The notes under the pieces are model-generated. The model was not told the DNA's origin and did not search any database. It saw only the letters and a list, made by a program, of their open reading frames with translations. From positions 15,993,543 through 16,057,542 of the forward strand of contig NC_059476.1 of NCBI RefSeq assembly GCF_018139145.2: a DNA stretch of 64,000 nt. Direction: 5' to 3'. Shown here one piece after another: positions 1 through 12,370 of the stretch (position 1 is the stretch's first letter; each line of letters begins with the position of its first letter). This DNA is from Gymnogyps californianus. Its lineage: Eukaryota; Chordata; Aves; Accipitriformes; Cathartidae. The position numbers were made by a program, and so were the translations under genes.

Positions 1-739
1 CAAATACAGACAGGCAAGACTCCTCCTAGGTACCCACCGGACAGCATGCTCTACCTCTGACTGCTGCACATGCCATCTGCAATACCGTGCAAGGGAATTG
101 CAAGGTGACTTCATAAAATCTCCATCTTGAGCGAATCCACTGGCTTTTTGGAACCAATTGAAAGGAATAAACAGGTGAAGCTGCCGGCTGAGCAGCAGAA
201 AAACATGATCCCTGCATGAGATACGCACAAAGGTATTAGACACTGGACACCATCTGCTCCTGGGATAAGGCAGGGCACCTACAGACCATCACACATCTCG
301 GGCAGATCTCTGAAGGCCTGGCACTCAGTTCTCACCCACCTGCACACCCACTTCGATCCTTCACACCCAGCACCTACCCCCTCCCTACTGGGCTCAACAC
401 CATTAGCCTTCCCCCTCACCCTGATGGGGAAGACACCCTAAGCCTGACCCTCACCCACCTCCCCAGATCCAGCAGCCCCCTTGAGCTCAGTGCTCTGGGC
501 CCACACACAGCCTTACAAGAAGCTCTGAACTCCAGCCCTTGCTTTCTCAAAGCCTGCCCAGGTGTAAAGCTCCAGCGATTCCTTTTTCTTTGCCATTTTC
601 CCTCCCTCCTCCCTCTCCCCCTAGCCCCACCAACACTTTCAGGCCACACAGTGAGCCAGGAGGTTGGAGTACACGAGGACCACTGCAGCAGTCATGCTGT
701 TTCAGGCCCCCCCCCCCAACTCAAGACAATTTCTAAGAG

Positions 740-1110
740 CCATTTCTTATCCTCCCCTCCGTGAAATGATTTCTGTTAATTGCCTGGTGGGAATCACTTA
801 TAGGTGGGGGAGACTCTCCCCCACACACACACCCTGGCCCCTAATTGGCTTATTGAAGTTTTAACGGGGCTTTCACCTGGAGAAGCTGGTAATTATTCCC
901 TTCATTCCCCTCTTGCTTGTACCTGTAGCTTCACACTTGGGGCCTGCCTGGCTCCACAGGGGGGACTTTGTTCCCTCTAACTACAGGCCCCACACAAATG
1001 GGCCCAGCAGCAGGAGAACGCAGCAAAGTGGTAATTTTCAGCCCAGCGTAATTAGCCAAGGTTCTTTCAGCCCAAACTGCTGAATGGGGAGGGGGCTGCC
1101 AGGGAGGGTG
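740..1110. promoter_or_regulatory. Candidate conserved noncoding element A (intron 5)
   Basis: An AT/GC-balanced, non-repetitive block with repeated homeodomain cores: ctgttaattgcctgg, cctaattggcttatt, ggtaattattcccttc, gtggtaattttcag and gcgtaattagccaagg. Such clustered ATTA cores are typical of developmental enhancers. Function as an FGF8 enhancer is inferred from the locus only. Confidence 0.4.
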
Positions 1111-4100
1111 TGCCATGTGGGAATGGCGGGACAGGGGCCTCTCTCAACAGGCGGACAAAGACCTCTCAGGGGCTCCGATCTGGGGCGAGCAGGAGGTGGT
1201 GGTTGGAACAGGACAGCCTGCCTGCCAGAGCGGGGGCACGGTCAGCGGTGGGACACACGCTGAGGAGGTCAGCTCACAACAAGCATCTTTCCCCCAGCCT
1301 GTGGAACAGGGCAGTGCAGGATGTCAAAAAAAGGGTAAAGGAGAAAAGAGATCCAGTGATGCACAATAGGAGCATGTGAAGAGGTGCAATGCATGACGGA
1401 TTCTTGAAGGCCTGGTGTAGCCTACGCTCCGAGGGCAGGATTTCTAGTCTAGTACCTTTCCACTGAGACTAAGAAAGGCAACTGGACAGTGCAGGTCCCC
1501 GACAGGATAACAAGAACTGTGCTGAGGACAGAGTGAGAACTCTTATTGCTGAGAAAAATCAGGGAAGAATCATTCACCTCGTCCAGCATCTGCCCCAAAA
1601 GTCAGGCAACAAGCAGAACCAGGAGAACAGCAACGAAGGCTCCAGGTTCTCTTTTTGCTGAGCCACTTCCTGTCAGCAAAGCAGAACTGCTTTTCACAGT
1701 GGGACCTCACTTATTCCACCTCCCTTTCTGCTACAAGCCTTTGGTTCTGCAAAACCTACCAGGAAGCTTGCTGCATGTGGGTTGACCAAACCACTTGGCT
1801 CCCAGTGTATTGCTCCTGTGTCGCACCAGACTGGCATCAGTTGTCCCACAAGCCAGAAACCGGCATCCTGTGGCACAGTGCCTCTATTGATTCTCAGGAC
1901 TCGTTAGCATCTATATTTTCTTTGAATTATCATCGTTGCCTTCAGGATAGAAATCCTTGTCCTGGCTGGTCAGGTCCAGGGCTGTAGACAAGTTAAACCT
2001 GCTCAGCTGACTTGATGATCACAGCTCCAGTGCAATGGGGTCTTTTTTTTTTTAATGTTAAATTATATTTTGAAAAAAAACTCATCTTGTGTCCCTTATG
2101 ATTGCAGCATCCTACTGCAAAGCAAGAATTGTCACACTCTAAAAGCTTGGTCTTTATTCTGCAATGACGACCAAACGGTAAGCAGGCGAGTGAAAAGATG
2201 CCTACTACTTTCATCAGAGCACCAGTTACACAGGAGTGCTGAGCAAGCCCTAGGAGATGATGCAATCACAACAATCCTGACAAAAAGGAAAGGAGATCCC
2301 CAGAGACTCGATATGTAGCAAGGAGATAAGACAGCACAACCCCCAGGGCAGACTTGTAATTTCTGAGCTGCCTAAGATACACAACTGTGACCCAATGCTG
2401 CAGCAGGTTGCAAACTGGAGAAGTTGCCTGATTCCACCCCAGGATACTCTAGTTTCTCTCAGATCATATATATCTTTCACATTTTACTAAAGACTCCCAC
2501 AGAAAGGTCCATTTTTCAATTTCAATCCAATTCTTTGCAGCCTCACCCAAGCTGCTTTAAGTACTTGCCACAGAGATGAGTTCAGCTAGATACTGTCTGC
2601 CTTCGGCTCATCAATACTCAAGACTTTTTCCTTAAAAGCAACCTTTGACGCTTCTGAACAAAATATGCTTGCCATGAAATCACTGCCAGCATCTGAGAAG
2701 TAGACACCAAGAATAAATATAAGCAGATCCAAGTTGACCAGGCCAGTTTCAAGGCTATGCAGAGAAATATAGTGAACATTCCCAGCACCAGTGGGAAAAG
2801 ATATGTAATGTTGCCTATGCTCATACCTTACAGTGTCCAAGGCTTTTTCTTCTTACAACCCCACACTCTACAACAAGGGGACGTGTAGAATTGATTTAAG
2901 TAAATACTCCAGCTGTCATTGCTTTGGACAAAAGTCTAAATACATGCCCATGTGTAGAAAATGCTTAAAGAATCATGATGCAAAAGAAAACCTCTCCTAT
3001 TTTAAAAATATCTCCTTTCTATTTTTTAAAGCTTCAGGACTGCCAAGGCCAATCCCAATATATTTTCAGACGTGACTGGCAGGGTTTTCAGTTAACAAGT
3101 ATTCTTTTAAAAATGCATATATATAATGACAGCTTATCTAAACTTTTCCGTTAGAACATATGACAGAAAATTACTTTTCAATAAGCCAGCAATCCGTGCA
3201 TGCCAGTGAGGTCAGGGGGAGGGGAGAATCCTTTCAGGTTTGCCAGAACAACTGAAACCCAAGAATGTTTCAGTTTAAAAGTAGAGGTGGGAAGTTTTCC
3301 TGGTACCACAAGCCACAAATTATTTTTGTCTTATTCCTTTTGCCATACACACACATCAAATTCAATCTTCTCAATTTAGGAGAATTTTGAAAAAAGTGAT
3401 CAGGGTGGTGAGGAAGAAGAGGACTTCCCAAACACACACATACTTTCATCATCTTCCCACAAAGGGCAGCAGTTCTTTCTCCACATCATGCAAAAGCAGG
3501 AGCTGTACTTGTTCACGCTTATAGGGGAAAGAACCCTAATCACTTAAAAACAGAGTGCTTGATCTTCCTCCTCTGCTCTATGATATTCAAACAATTTCCA
3601 AATGAAGCCTAAATGAGTTGTTCAGTAGGGGAGAGGGAAATAATGCTCAGAGGGTTTTAAGCAGCTAAAGACCAGGAAAGGTGAAAGGGGAGAAGTGTGT
3701 ATATGTAGCACATGCCGCACACAAAGAGGTCCAGGACACTGAGGCATGGTGAGCCAGGTGCTCTGTGGAGGAGGGGCAAGCAAAGCCTCATCTGCGTTTA
3801 ACTCAGCCATGAAATGACTCCTAGAGCTTTCCTGCTCTGATCATTCCAGCCCCAATACAGACACGCTTGCAACAATCTCAATTCACTTGCCCTTAAAGCT
3901 CTGCGCAGCTTCCCCCTCCCCAGCTCTCTGCAATATGATTTGCTTCAGGGTTTTCATGCTAAGTGTTTGGAGCATGTCAACTGTTTGCCCCTAAGTGATC
4001 AAGATCCTGAATGAAGCCCCTGCTCTCCATCTGCAGGTTCAGGGTATGCTTGGTTGTGAGCAAGCACCAGAGTGAGAAATAAAACTCATCAGTCAGGCCA

Positions 4101-5699
4101 GAAAGCCCCAGCCCTGTATGCACAGAAAGGCACACAAGATTTCATTAAACAACCAAACAGACAACACACGTCTAAGGCAAAAGGATCTTTAGTGGCCACC
4201 TCCCACACAGATCCTGAACTATCCAAAAACCTGCTGAGAAAGTTTTGCAGGAGCCAGAGCTCAAACCGTCCTGACATCAATATACAATAAAACACAGGTT
4301 CACAGCACAAGTTATCATCTTCAGTATCTGTAATCAGGCTGGGCTGCAAGGCAGGCCAAGAACTATTGGATTTCAGTGATAACTGAGATTATCCAGATGA
4401 AGATAGGAAAGGGTTCAGGCAAAATAGATGCTGTAGAGACAGGGAAAGGACAAGGCAAGAAGGTGAGGAATAATTTATTATGATGCTTAATGTCAGTATA
4501 TTGGAAAAAAAAAAATGGAGTAGGAGGGAAAGGATTGCACTGGAAAGGACTGGGAAAAAGCCCCTTCAGGCACACATCTCCCAAGCCTGCAATGGAACAG
4601 AGGATTCCCTAAAACACTTCGTCCTTTGATGTCAAGAAATATCTGATGAAGGGGTACAAAGTACTGCACTGCCTCCTGCCCCTCAGTAAGCTGCTGTCTA
4701 GGTGAAGCCGGACAACCTGCTGGCAGTCAGTCCTCCAACGCTTCAAGGAACAGAAGTCTGGAAGCTTTAGATGCACAGGCAGCTTTGTGGGCAGGCGTGT
4801 GAAACCACAGTTTCCTCCTTTCCTTTCCATGGCCTGCCCTATTCCCATGCGCTCTGAGAGTTTAGGAAGTCTCATCCAAAAACACAGTTATTAAAAGAAC
4901 CATTTTTACTTGGCAAGTCAAACACCCACATGAAGAAATGCCAGAACCAAGCTTGCTCAAATGTCCTCCACTGAAATGAGCACATTACTAAAGTGTCAGT
5001 ATTTGATTCTGCAGCAAGTTAGGAGTGTCCCAGTCAAAGCTGTCACTGATCTTTATCATGTGGATACACAAGATCCAATTACATGACCATCAATTCAGGT
5101 TAGGCTGCATCTCTGTGGACTCCAGTCAGAGGCTGCACTGGGAAGAAGTGATGAGCTTACCACATCTCAGGGACGCCTACATGTGAAGTCCACTCTAAAT
5201 AACAACTGGCCAGCAAGTACTCGCAACAGGCACGGTTTGCTACTGCTTCGCACAAGGCCATCGATACTAGAGTTGGGGTGGCTTGGGAAAAATACTAAAA
5301 TCGTAAACAGAGCAGAGGGTATCCAGAGGGAGGAATCATTCACTGTGTACCCCCATAAGATGGTCAGGCAAAAGGTTTAAAAATAGAACAAAGTGTTTCT
5401 TCCTCGGTACACAACACTGAATGGGAAAGGAGCCTATGAAGACCAGAACGTTAACAGGTTCAGAAAGAAGAGATGAGCTGCTCACAGAGCTAGCCTCTGC
5501 AAATATGAAAGAAACACTGGTCCAGATGCAAACTCTAGCCAGGGAAACCATAACCTCCCCATCACTGGAAGCTAGGAAGGAACAGGTAGGAAAGGATCTT
5601 TTTGTGCTTGTCTTGTTTCTTACCCTTCTCCCTAGACATCTACTACTGATCACTGCTAGACACCAAATGCTGGGGTAGATGGATGCTGGACTGACCCAC

Positions 5700-6120
5700 C
5701 AGGGCCAGAAGAACATGAGAAGTGCCCACCTTGGTCAAGCCATGGCCCATCTAGCTCACCGTTTTGTCTCCAGCAGTGGTACTAGCAGACGCTTTTGAGG
5801 AAGAACATGTAAGCTTGGCAACTTTCTGTAGTCATTCTCTTTGTACTGCCCCAGCATCCACAATTGCTGTATTAAGGATTTTAGAGAGTGTATCCCCACC
5901 TAGTCCTTCATTATGCAGCTGCTATGCATGAATTTGCCAAATCCCTTTCAAAACTGCTGGCATCATCCATCTCCATAACCCTCTGGAGCAGGAAGTTCAC
6001 TACACACTGTGCGAAGAAATACTATCTTTTGTCCATTTTAAAGCAATCTCCTAGTCATTTCAAAGGTCTCTAGTTCTATTATTGTAGGATTTGGCAAATA
6101 ACAATTCCACACTCAAGCTT
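5700..6120 (-). mobile_element. CR1 LINE 3' fragment
   Basis: Read on the plus strand, this is the reverse complement of a sauropsid CR1 3' end. Landmarks are agaagaacatgagaa (complement of the TTCTTATG-type tail), gcccatctagctcac, tttgtctccagcagtgg, gcatgaatttgcca, ctctggagcaggaagttc and actgtgcgaagaaatac. The fragment is diverged and has an internal replaced stretch. It lies in the same orientation as FBXW4 transcription. Confidence 0.8.
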
Positions 6121-7080
6121 ACCTACCACCATCTTACTCTCCATATTTCTTTTCAGGCCAGTTTTACCAGAACTGCCTAATGGAGGCAACCAAATATCAG
6201 CACATCAATAACTTCTGCAGAGTGCTTGACTTGGGACCAAATACGGGGAAAGACCACAAAAACAAGATACAAACTAGCAATGCAGCCATTTCTTTAGTAC
6301 AGAGGAGTGTTCCTCTGCTGTACCTCCTCTTCAGACCCTATTGGTTCATTGCCCCTTCTGAGGCAGGTTAGAGTTAATTGGTTGCTCCAAGCTTAGAGGC
6401 TTCAACCAGTCTCAGTCACTCCTAGACCAGCAGGGACCCATATCACTGGCTTCACTGCGAGAGCTAGAGAGCCAACACGGGTCTGAGGACCATCAGGGTC
6501 TTGTAAACCATAGTTTGGGAAGCAGAGGACGGAGCCATTGCACAGTGGGAACAGTACTGTTCACCTGCACTCAGTACTACTAAAGTACCTGATATTTTCC
6601 ACCACATACCAGGAGCATGAAGTCCTTGCTCTGCCAGGCTACAAACTTATCTGAAGTGGTCTGCACATAATCCACATTCCCAGACTGCTCCGAGATCATC
6701 AGAAGACAGATGCTAGAGAAACATTATTGCTTTTCTAATTCCTGGAACAGGCTCCCTTGCTTCTCCACTGTCAAAGATGAGAAAATCCAGGGGGAGTATA
6801 TGGAAAACATGCTTTAGGCCACATGCGCTAATCAATACTCTGTGCAAGACAGAAAACAAGCAGCAAGAGAAAACCTGTTCCATCAGACAGTCCTGCTCCA
6901 TCCCCATCCCTCATTAAATCAGCGTGGACAGGTGAAGCAGGTCACCGAACAAAGTGCAGGTGCAACGCTCAAGACAGCTGCACCAGGAGGCAGAGACCAA
7001 GCACAGCAATAGTAGCAGTTGCTGCTTGGCCCAGCTTAGTCTGTAATTGCTTCCTCTGATCAGTTCACTTCTTTCTTTAG

Positions 7081-7130
7081 TCTCCTTTTCTTTTTTTCCC
7101 CCTTTTTTTTTTTTTTTTGGAGGGGGGGAA
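7081..7130. repeat. Pyrimidine/poly-T tract followed by G run
   Basis: C- and T-rich runs, including about 18 T, pass directly into ggaggggggg. Low complexity in intron 5. Confidence 0.85.
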
Positions 7131-8380
7131 GAGGTACACACACAGATGACCACCAGACTTCTTTTTCCCCTGAAAAAAACAAGCTGTTGGGTTCCAGTTT
7201 GCAAGTCTCTATCCAGCCCCCACACTAATAAATCTCTGGGACTATCAATCACCTTGGTACAGGCCTCTCTTCTCAAAGGAAATGGGCTCTCTCTCTTCAT
7301 TAGCTGCCCATGTCTACCAACCATAGCAAGGCCTCATTTCAAGTCCTCTTTGATGGACGGCTAGACTTAGAGGAATATGCACCTCAATTTCAGAGGAGAG
7401 AGAACAAGGATTTACTAATTAGACAAGGCAATGCACATTGGTATTAAAGCTGGCTTTAATACCTGGCCCCAAGTTAGCCCTGCATCAAGGGTCAGGATGC
7501 CTACAAAGCAGTAAGAGTACATACCACATGCAGGCACGTGCAGAGATGGTGAATGGAGCGTCATGAACCCACAACACCTCTTTAGAGCAAGAAAGTGGTT
7601 GCAGTGGTTGTGCTTCGTGCAGGTGGGAGGGAAGGTAGAGAAGACCTGACAAATCCTAGATAATGAACCACAGAACACACTACAGGCAACACTACACAGA
7701 GAGAACAGACTTTCCAATCTGCCTTCCAATCTGGAGCAGTCTCACACTTCTGAAAAGAAACCAGAGGCAATGAAGCCAAGGAGAAAGTCACAGCCACACA
7801 ATTCTGTCCACACGTTTCCAGTGTCCGATTCCACTCGCAACAGAGATGCGGGATGCCAGCTACCCAGGGAAGCTGAAGCTTAGCTACAGGCAAGAGGCGC
7901 TCTGGCATGCTGTATTTTAAAGCATATTAGCACACAAGCCAGATGCACAACTGCACACGTTGAGGAGAAATTCCCATTCTTCAGATGAACCAGTTTCCCT
8001 TCAAGCCTGACTATCTCCTCCTAGTCATTTGCTCCTCTCCAAACTCCAGCCTCTCTGGTCCTGCTCCCATCTCCTCTCTACCTCGCCCAGTGTTTCAAAA
8101 GTAGTTTGCTTTACTAATCTAAAGCCAGACTGATGCATTTGCTGATTTTAAACAGTCTGCCAAGCATCTTTTGCGAGAACTGAATTGGCTGGAGAAGGCT
8201 GGGATGGGAGACTTCATCATCCTGATGTGTGCCAGACCTAATACAGGAGAAGCTCATCTCTGAGCCATGCTTTCATTTTTAACAGTATTTTCTCTAGGCC
8301 TGAAGATACTCCTGTGGGCAGTGCTATGCTCTGTGTCAAAATGCCACAATTCAGCAGTAAGGGTTATGTCAGATTTACAT

Positions 8381-8403
8381 TTATGAATTCTGTAAATTCA
8401 TAA
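8381..8403. repeat. AT-rich 9-bp hairpin
   Basis: ttatgaatt and aattcataa are exact reverse complements around the loop ctgta. It lies in intron 5. Confidence 0.85.
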
Positions 8404-9379
8404 TCATCTGCAATCTCATCCTGGGTGCATGGATGACAGAGCCTGCCCAGGATGAAGGCACTGCTGCTGTAAACATCCTCCCACTCTGCTAGGAACCACC
8501 TTCTGTGCAGACAGGACCCTTCCTTCAGCAGTTTCCTACAATCTTCATTCCTATGCTTATATATTCCTTCTCCTGAGCTGGAACAGGAAATTTTGTAACT
8601 GTAGATTGGCAGAGCAACACACATTGCATACCACACACCTGAAGCAAGTTTGCTTTTCTTTTTTTCTTCTTTTTTTCCCCCCGCCTTCCTGAGAGCACTG
8701 ACTGATAAATAATCCAATCCCTGCTTGGAAAAAAGAAACTGTCTCCCCCTACTCCTAATCCAGAGATGCAATGCAAAACCTTGTCCCTTTAATTCCCAAG
8801 TTATTCTTAGCACCGATTTATATGTAAAGATGAACATATAAAGAACATCCATGCATGCCTGTTTCTCAAGCTGGCACAAGCTATTTGGACCACAAAGCTA
8901 TGCACAAGCCCGAGTGGAGCCACAAGACATTCCATGCTGGAAGTCGGCCATTGCCTTCCCAGGGATATATCCAAATTCCTGTTAGATACAACAGCTCTAG
9001 TTAGAGGCAGGATCAGACAGACATGCCTTGAACACGTGCTTTGCACAGCATGGACTTGATATGCAGTGTAAAGCAGGCTTGAATTGACTCCACTGATATT
9101 AGTCATAAAACATGTATCTCTATGCTTCAAACAAACTACTGCATTTTGGATACAGTCTACAAATTTGATTCAGCAAGTACTAGCATCAGAAAGTTACCAT
9201 CACCTGCAGCCTCCTGTAAACTTTTTAGTTTCCTTCAGGAAAACTAGGACTAGCACCTGACTTCATGTGCACACAATCATCACTTTCTTAATAAACAGAG
9301 AAATGGTGCTTTACAATCATTCCTCTTCCTTGCAGCAGTCTGAAATCTTCACTCTGATAAATTCAGTCCTTTCTCAGTT

Positions 9380-9800
9380 CTCTGCCAAATATATTTTTTA
9401 CTTTTAGAAGAAGTGAGGGCAGGGGGGAATCCCCCAAAGAGGCCCAGTGCTTCCCTCCTTGTAATGAAACCCTGTAATGGAATGCCCTGCACTCCAATTA
9501 GGAAGAAATGCTAATTTTCTCCAGTTGAGCACCCCCTCTAGATGTATCTAATTTGTTTCACTGCTTTCATCTCTTCCCTCCATCGCATTTTCATTTAAAG
9601 GTTATGATCTGTTTGTGCCCTTCATGCCGCGCCCTGACAAGACACCCCTATGAGAGGTTGCAGGGGCCACGTCGCCCTTCCTAACCCCCTTCCCAAACAA
9701 AAACCAAAGCTTTTTTCCCTCCACTGCCTCTTTAAGAAATGCAGAAAGATGAAGGGGAGGAGCAGGGAATTGGGAAGACAATAATTAAAAATAAGAAGTA
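9380..9800. promoter_or_regulatory. Candidate conserved noncoding element B (intron 5)
   Basis: A non-repetitive block with ctccaattaggaag, atgctaattttctcc, gtatctaatttgtttc, tcatttaaaggttatg and acaataattaaaaat. The pattern is of clustered AT-rich cores between GC-rich spacers. No repeat explains it. Confidence 0.35.
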
Positions 9801-11379
9801 AGCCCTCTTGCCAGTTGGGTTGTTGGTTGTTTCCAACAAAAGGTTAGAGACCTTTGCACCATGACCAACACCAGTATGACCAGTGCAGGCCAGCTGGGAG
9901 AAACAGCATTATAGAGCTTTGCTACTTCCGCAGATCCATTTTAGGAACAGCTGCCATGAATGAATACCCTTTTGCAAAAGGTTTCAAGATGCTGAATTGT
10001 TTAGCTCCTTGCAGGGCTAGGGAATACATTCTCTCCCACCTGTCACAAAGAGAGTCTGGTCAGAAAGGACAAGGAAAGTTGGCTTAGCTGAGGAGAAGGT
10101 CTCAGTAAAGCTCTTCCCACTCCTCTCTAAATGGGTTATGCCTTGTTCTGGGAGCCTGTGTTTTGATAAGTTCCTTCAGGAGAGCAGAGGCTTGAGCTAG
10201 GTAGTGTGGGCTTTGGAATATCTCTTCATGGCATCCATAAATTTGTGCTGCCGTGGTTCTGGCTGGCTGCGGGCAGGCTTGTAAATCCTCAGGGCAGAAC
10301 CCATCTGGACAGGCCCATCAGAGCTTTCTACAAAGGCTGTATCTGTAGCACATATGAGACAGGCATCCAGATCACCATGCTGGTGCCACACCACTTCCTA
10401 CAGAAATTTCAAAGGGCATTTTCACCAAAAGAATATTATTAAAAAAAAAAAAAATCCAGCCACCAATCTACCTCTGTTTCCTCTAACAAGGCCCCTTCGC
10501 AGCCTGCCCCAGTATTCTCAAAAAAACCCAGTATCCCTGGAGCTGAACCCAGGGGTCTTCCCTATTTGCACACCCTGCTCCTAAGCCAAGACATTCACTA
10601 CTTTTGTTCAACCCCTCCCTCTCTTCACTTCAATTCTCTCCTTCAATTCTTGTCCGTTAGAAAGGAAATCCCTGATCTACACTCTCTAGACACAAGTTTC
10701 ACCATACATCTGTTGTCAACACCCTACAAGTTGAAAGCGCCCAAAGAACCTCTTTGGAGGCAATGCAGCTAAGTGGTCCTCAACTGAAATAGAGTGGGAA
10801 CTGCTGGGTTCCACCTGTGGCACAGCCTGGAACAACCACCCTCTTGGAAAAAGGAGAGGAACAGCTGGATACATTGCCCAGGCTGAGCATTGAACAGCCT
10901 GTTCTTGGACAATAAGATGAAGCTGGAAAAGTACTGCAAGAGTGTTTTCTGTTATTAATAGGCACTTTGCTAATACTGCCTGAGATAGCCAGCTCCCTCT
11001 CAGTCATTTCCTGCTGCAGCCCCTGAATCCCGTCAGTCAGAGAGCTATATGCTCCATTACAAGCTATTTCCTCTCTATATTCACAATGTCTCCAAAAGCT
11101 TTTGCAGAAAGTCCTGATGATCCCTGCTCCTGCCCCCGCTGCAGACACGACTCCCTCATAACTCGACTTTCTGGGACTGCAAACAGGGAGCGGGTAGGAG
11201 GCACACAAAGATTTACTCTTCATAGATAGCACCCTTGCCCTTTCCTCCCCCCAAGGCCCCCTCTCTATCTGGTCCATGCGAACAAACTCCGAGTGGGAAA
11301 GAGCGTTCGGAAGAGGCCTGTGTCTGGGCCAGCCGCCTTTCATCCAGAAGATGCCTCTTCCCATTGGAAAATACAAGCA

Positions 11380-11960
11380 TTGTGTGAAAACATTTTAATA
11401 TATTCATGCACATTCCTATAGCTCACAGGAGCGAGTGGGTCCCAGCACCCTCCCCTCCCTGCCTTCCAAATTATTTTCATAGGCAGTGATGCACTGGGAA
11501 TGCCACCTGTTTTCTCAAATGCCCGCGAGTATGTAAATTGTGGGAATATGTGGGCCAAGCGCTGCAGTTTTATTGTACTGCAGAGAAGATTTTACTAATT
11601 ACTTGCCTAAACTCCAAAGCAGTACGCCTGCTTTTTTACAAAGCGGGAGAGCAGGGAAGGTGGGGGTGGTGGGAAGAGGAGGAGGAGAAAAAAAAAGGGG
11701 GGGGGGGGGGGAAGAGAGAGTAAAGGGAAAGAGGGAGAAGGAGAGGGAGCGCAAGGGATGCATTTCAAAGTTTCTCCAGCAATTGGACGGGGGGAGCTGG
11801 GCCCAATGTGAAATCATAGAGGTCAAAGGTGGGTCTCCCTCCCTTGTGAGAAAGTGGTGAATCAGGACGGTTTATCAAACGATCATTTTCTTTTGAAACT
11901 GGGAGGCAGCGGCTGGGACAATTCTGCAGATGTGCTTGATGAGTTCGGGACAAAAATGGG
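11380..11960. promoter_or_regulatory. Candidate conserved noncoding element C (intron 5)
   Basis: Flanking the polypurine tract are attttaatatattcatg, ttttactaattacttgc and tgggaatatgtgg. A DR1 nuclear-receptor type site (AGGTCA-A-AGGTGG) lies at 11820-11832 and also contains a TCF-like CTTTGAC on the other strand. A second TCF-like core sits in catttcaaag at 11761-11770. Confidence 0.4.
11671..11749. repeat. Polypurine tract with G15 run
   Basis: About 79 bases of almost pure purine on the plus strand (one T at 11721), with A-rich, then 15 G (11697-11711), then GA-rich parts. It lies inside a block that otherwise looks conserved. Confidence 0.9.
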
Positions 11961-12289
11961 CTGCCTCCTCCCCCCCTCCCCGCTTTAAGGTCTCCCATCA
12001 GGGGTTGCTTCTCCCTCCACTGCTTCCAGGACCCTCCCCTCCCTTCTTCAGTGGTCAGCTGAGACCCCCACCCACTGATCGCCTTTGTATTCCTGGCCTT
12101 TGGACACACTGACAGGGCCCTTTATGAGACCCCAATCAAGACCCCCATGTCACAGGTACCTAGTAGAGATACCAGACCCTTTTCAAATGAGGAACAACAA
12201 GGAAAATATGCTGGCCCATTGTCCCAGCACGGCACCAAGGGAGATGAAAGGGACAGGCTGCTCCCTCTCTGCAGACCGCCTGCCAATCA

Positions 12290-12370
12290 ACCCCAGTTAT
12301 TAAGGTCACAATGTGGAAATTCTTTTGACCTACACCTAATCAAAGATGCACCAGGGCCTTTTGAGACAAC
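12290..12370. promoter_or_regulatory. Candidate element with TCF/LEF-type site
   Basis: ATCAAAGATG at 12339-12348 is the reverse complement of CATCTTTGAT, a good TCF/LEF match. It is next to ttgacctacacc and cagttattaaggtcac. Short and tentative. Confidence 0.3.

Noticed and set aside
10780..11376. 198-codon open frame on the minus strand in intron 5
   Set aside because: Does not match FBXW4 exons 6-9 or any family I recognise; no suitable splice borders are needed or seen.
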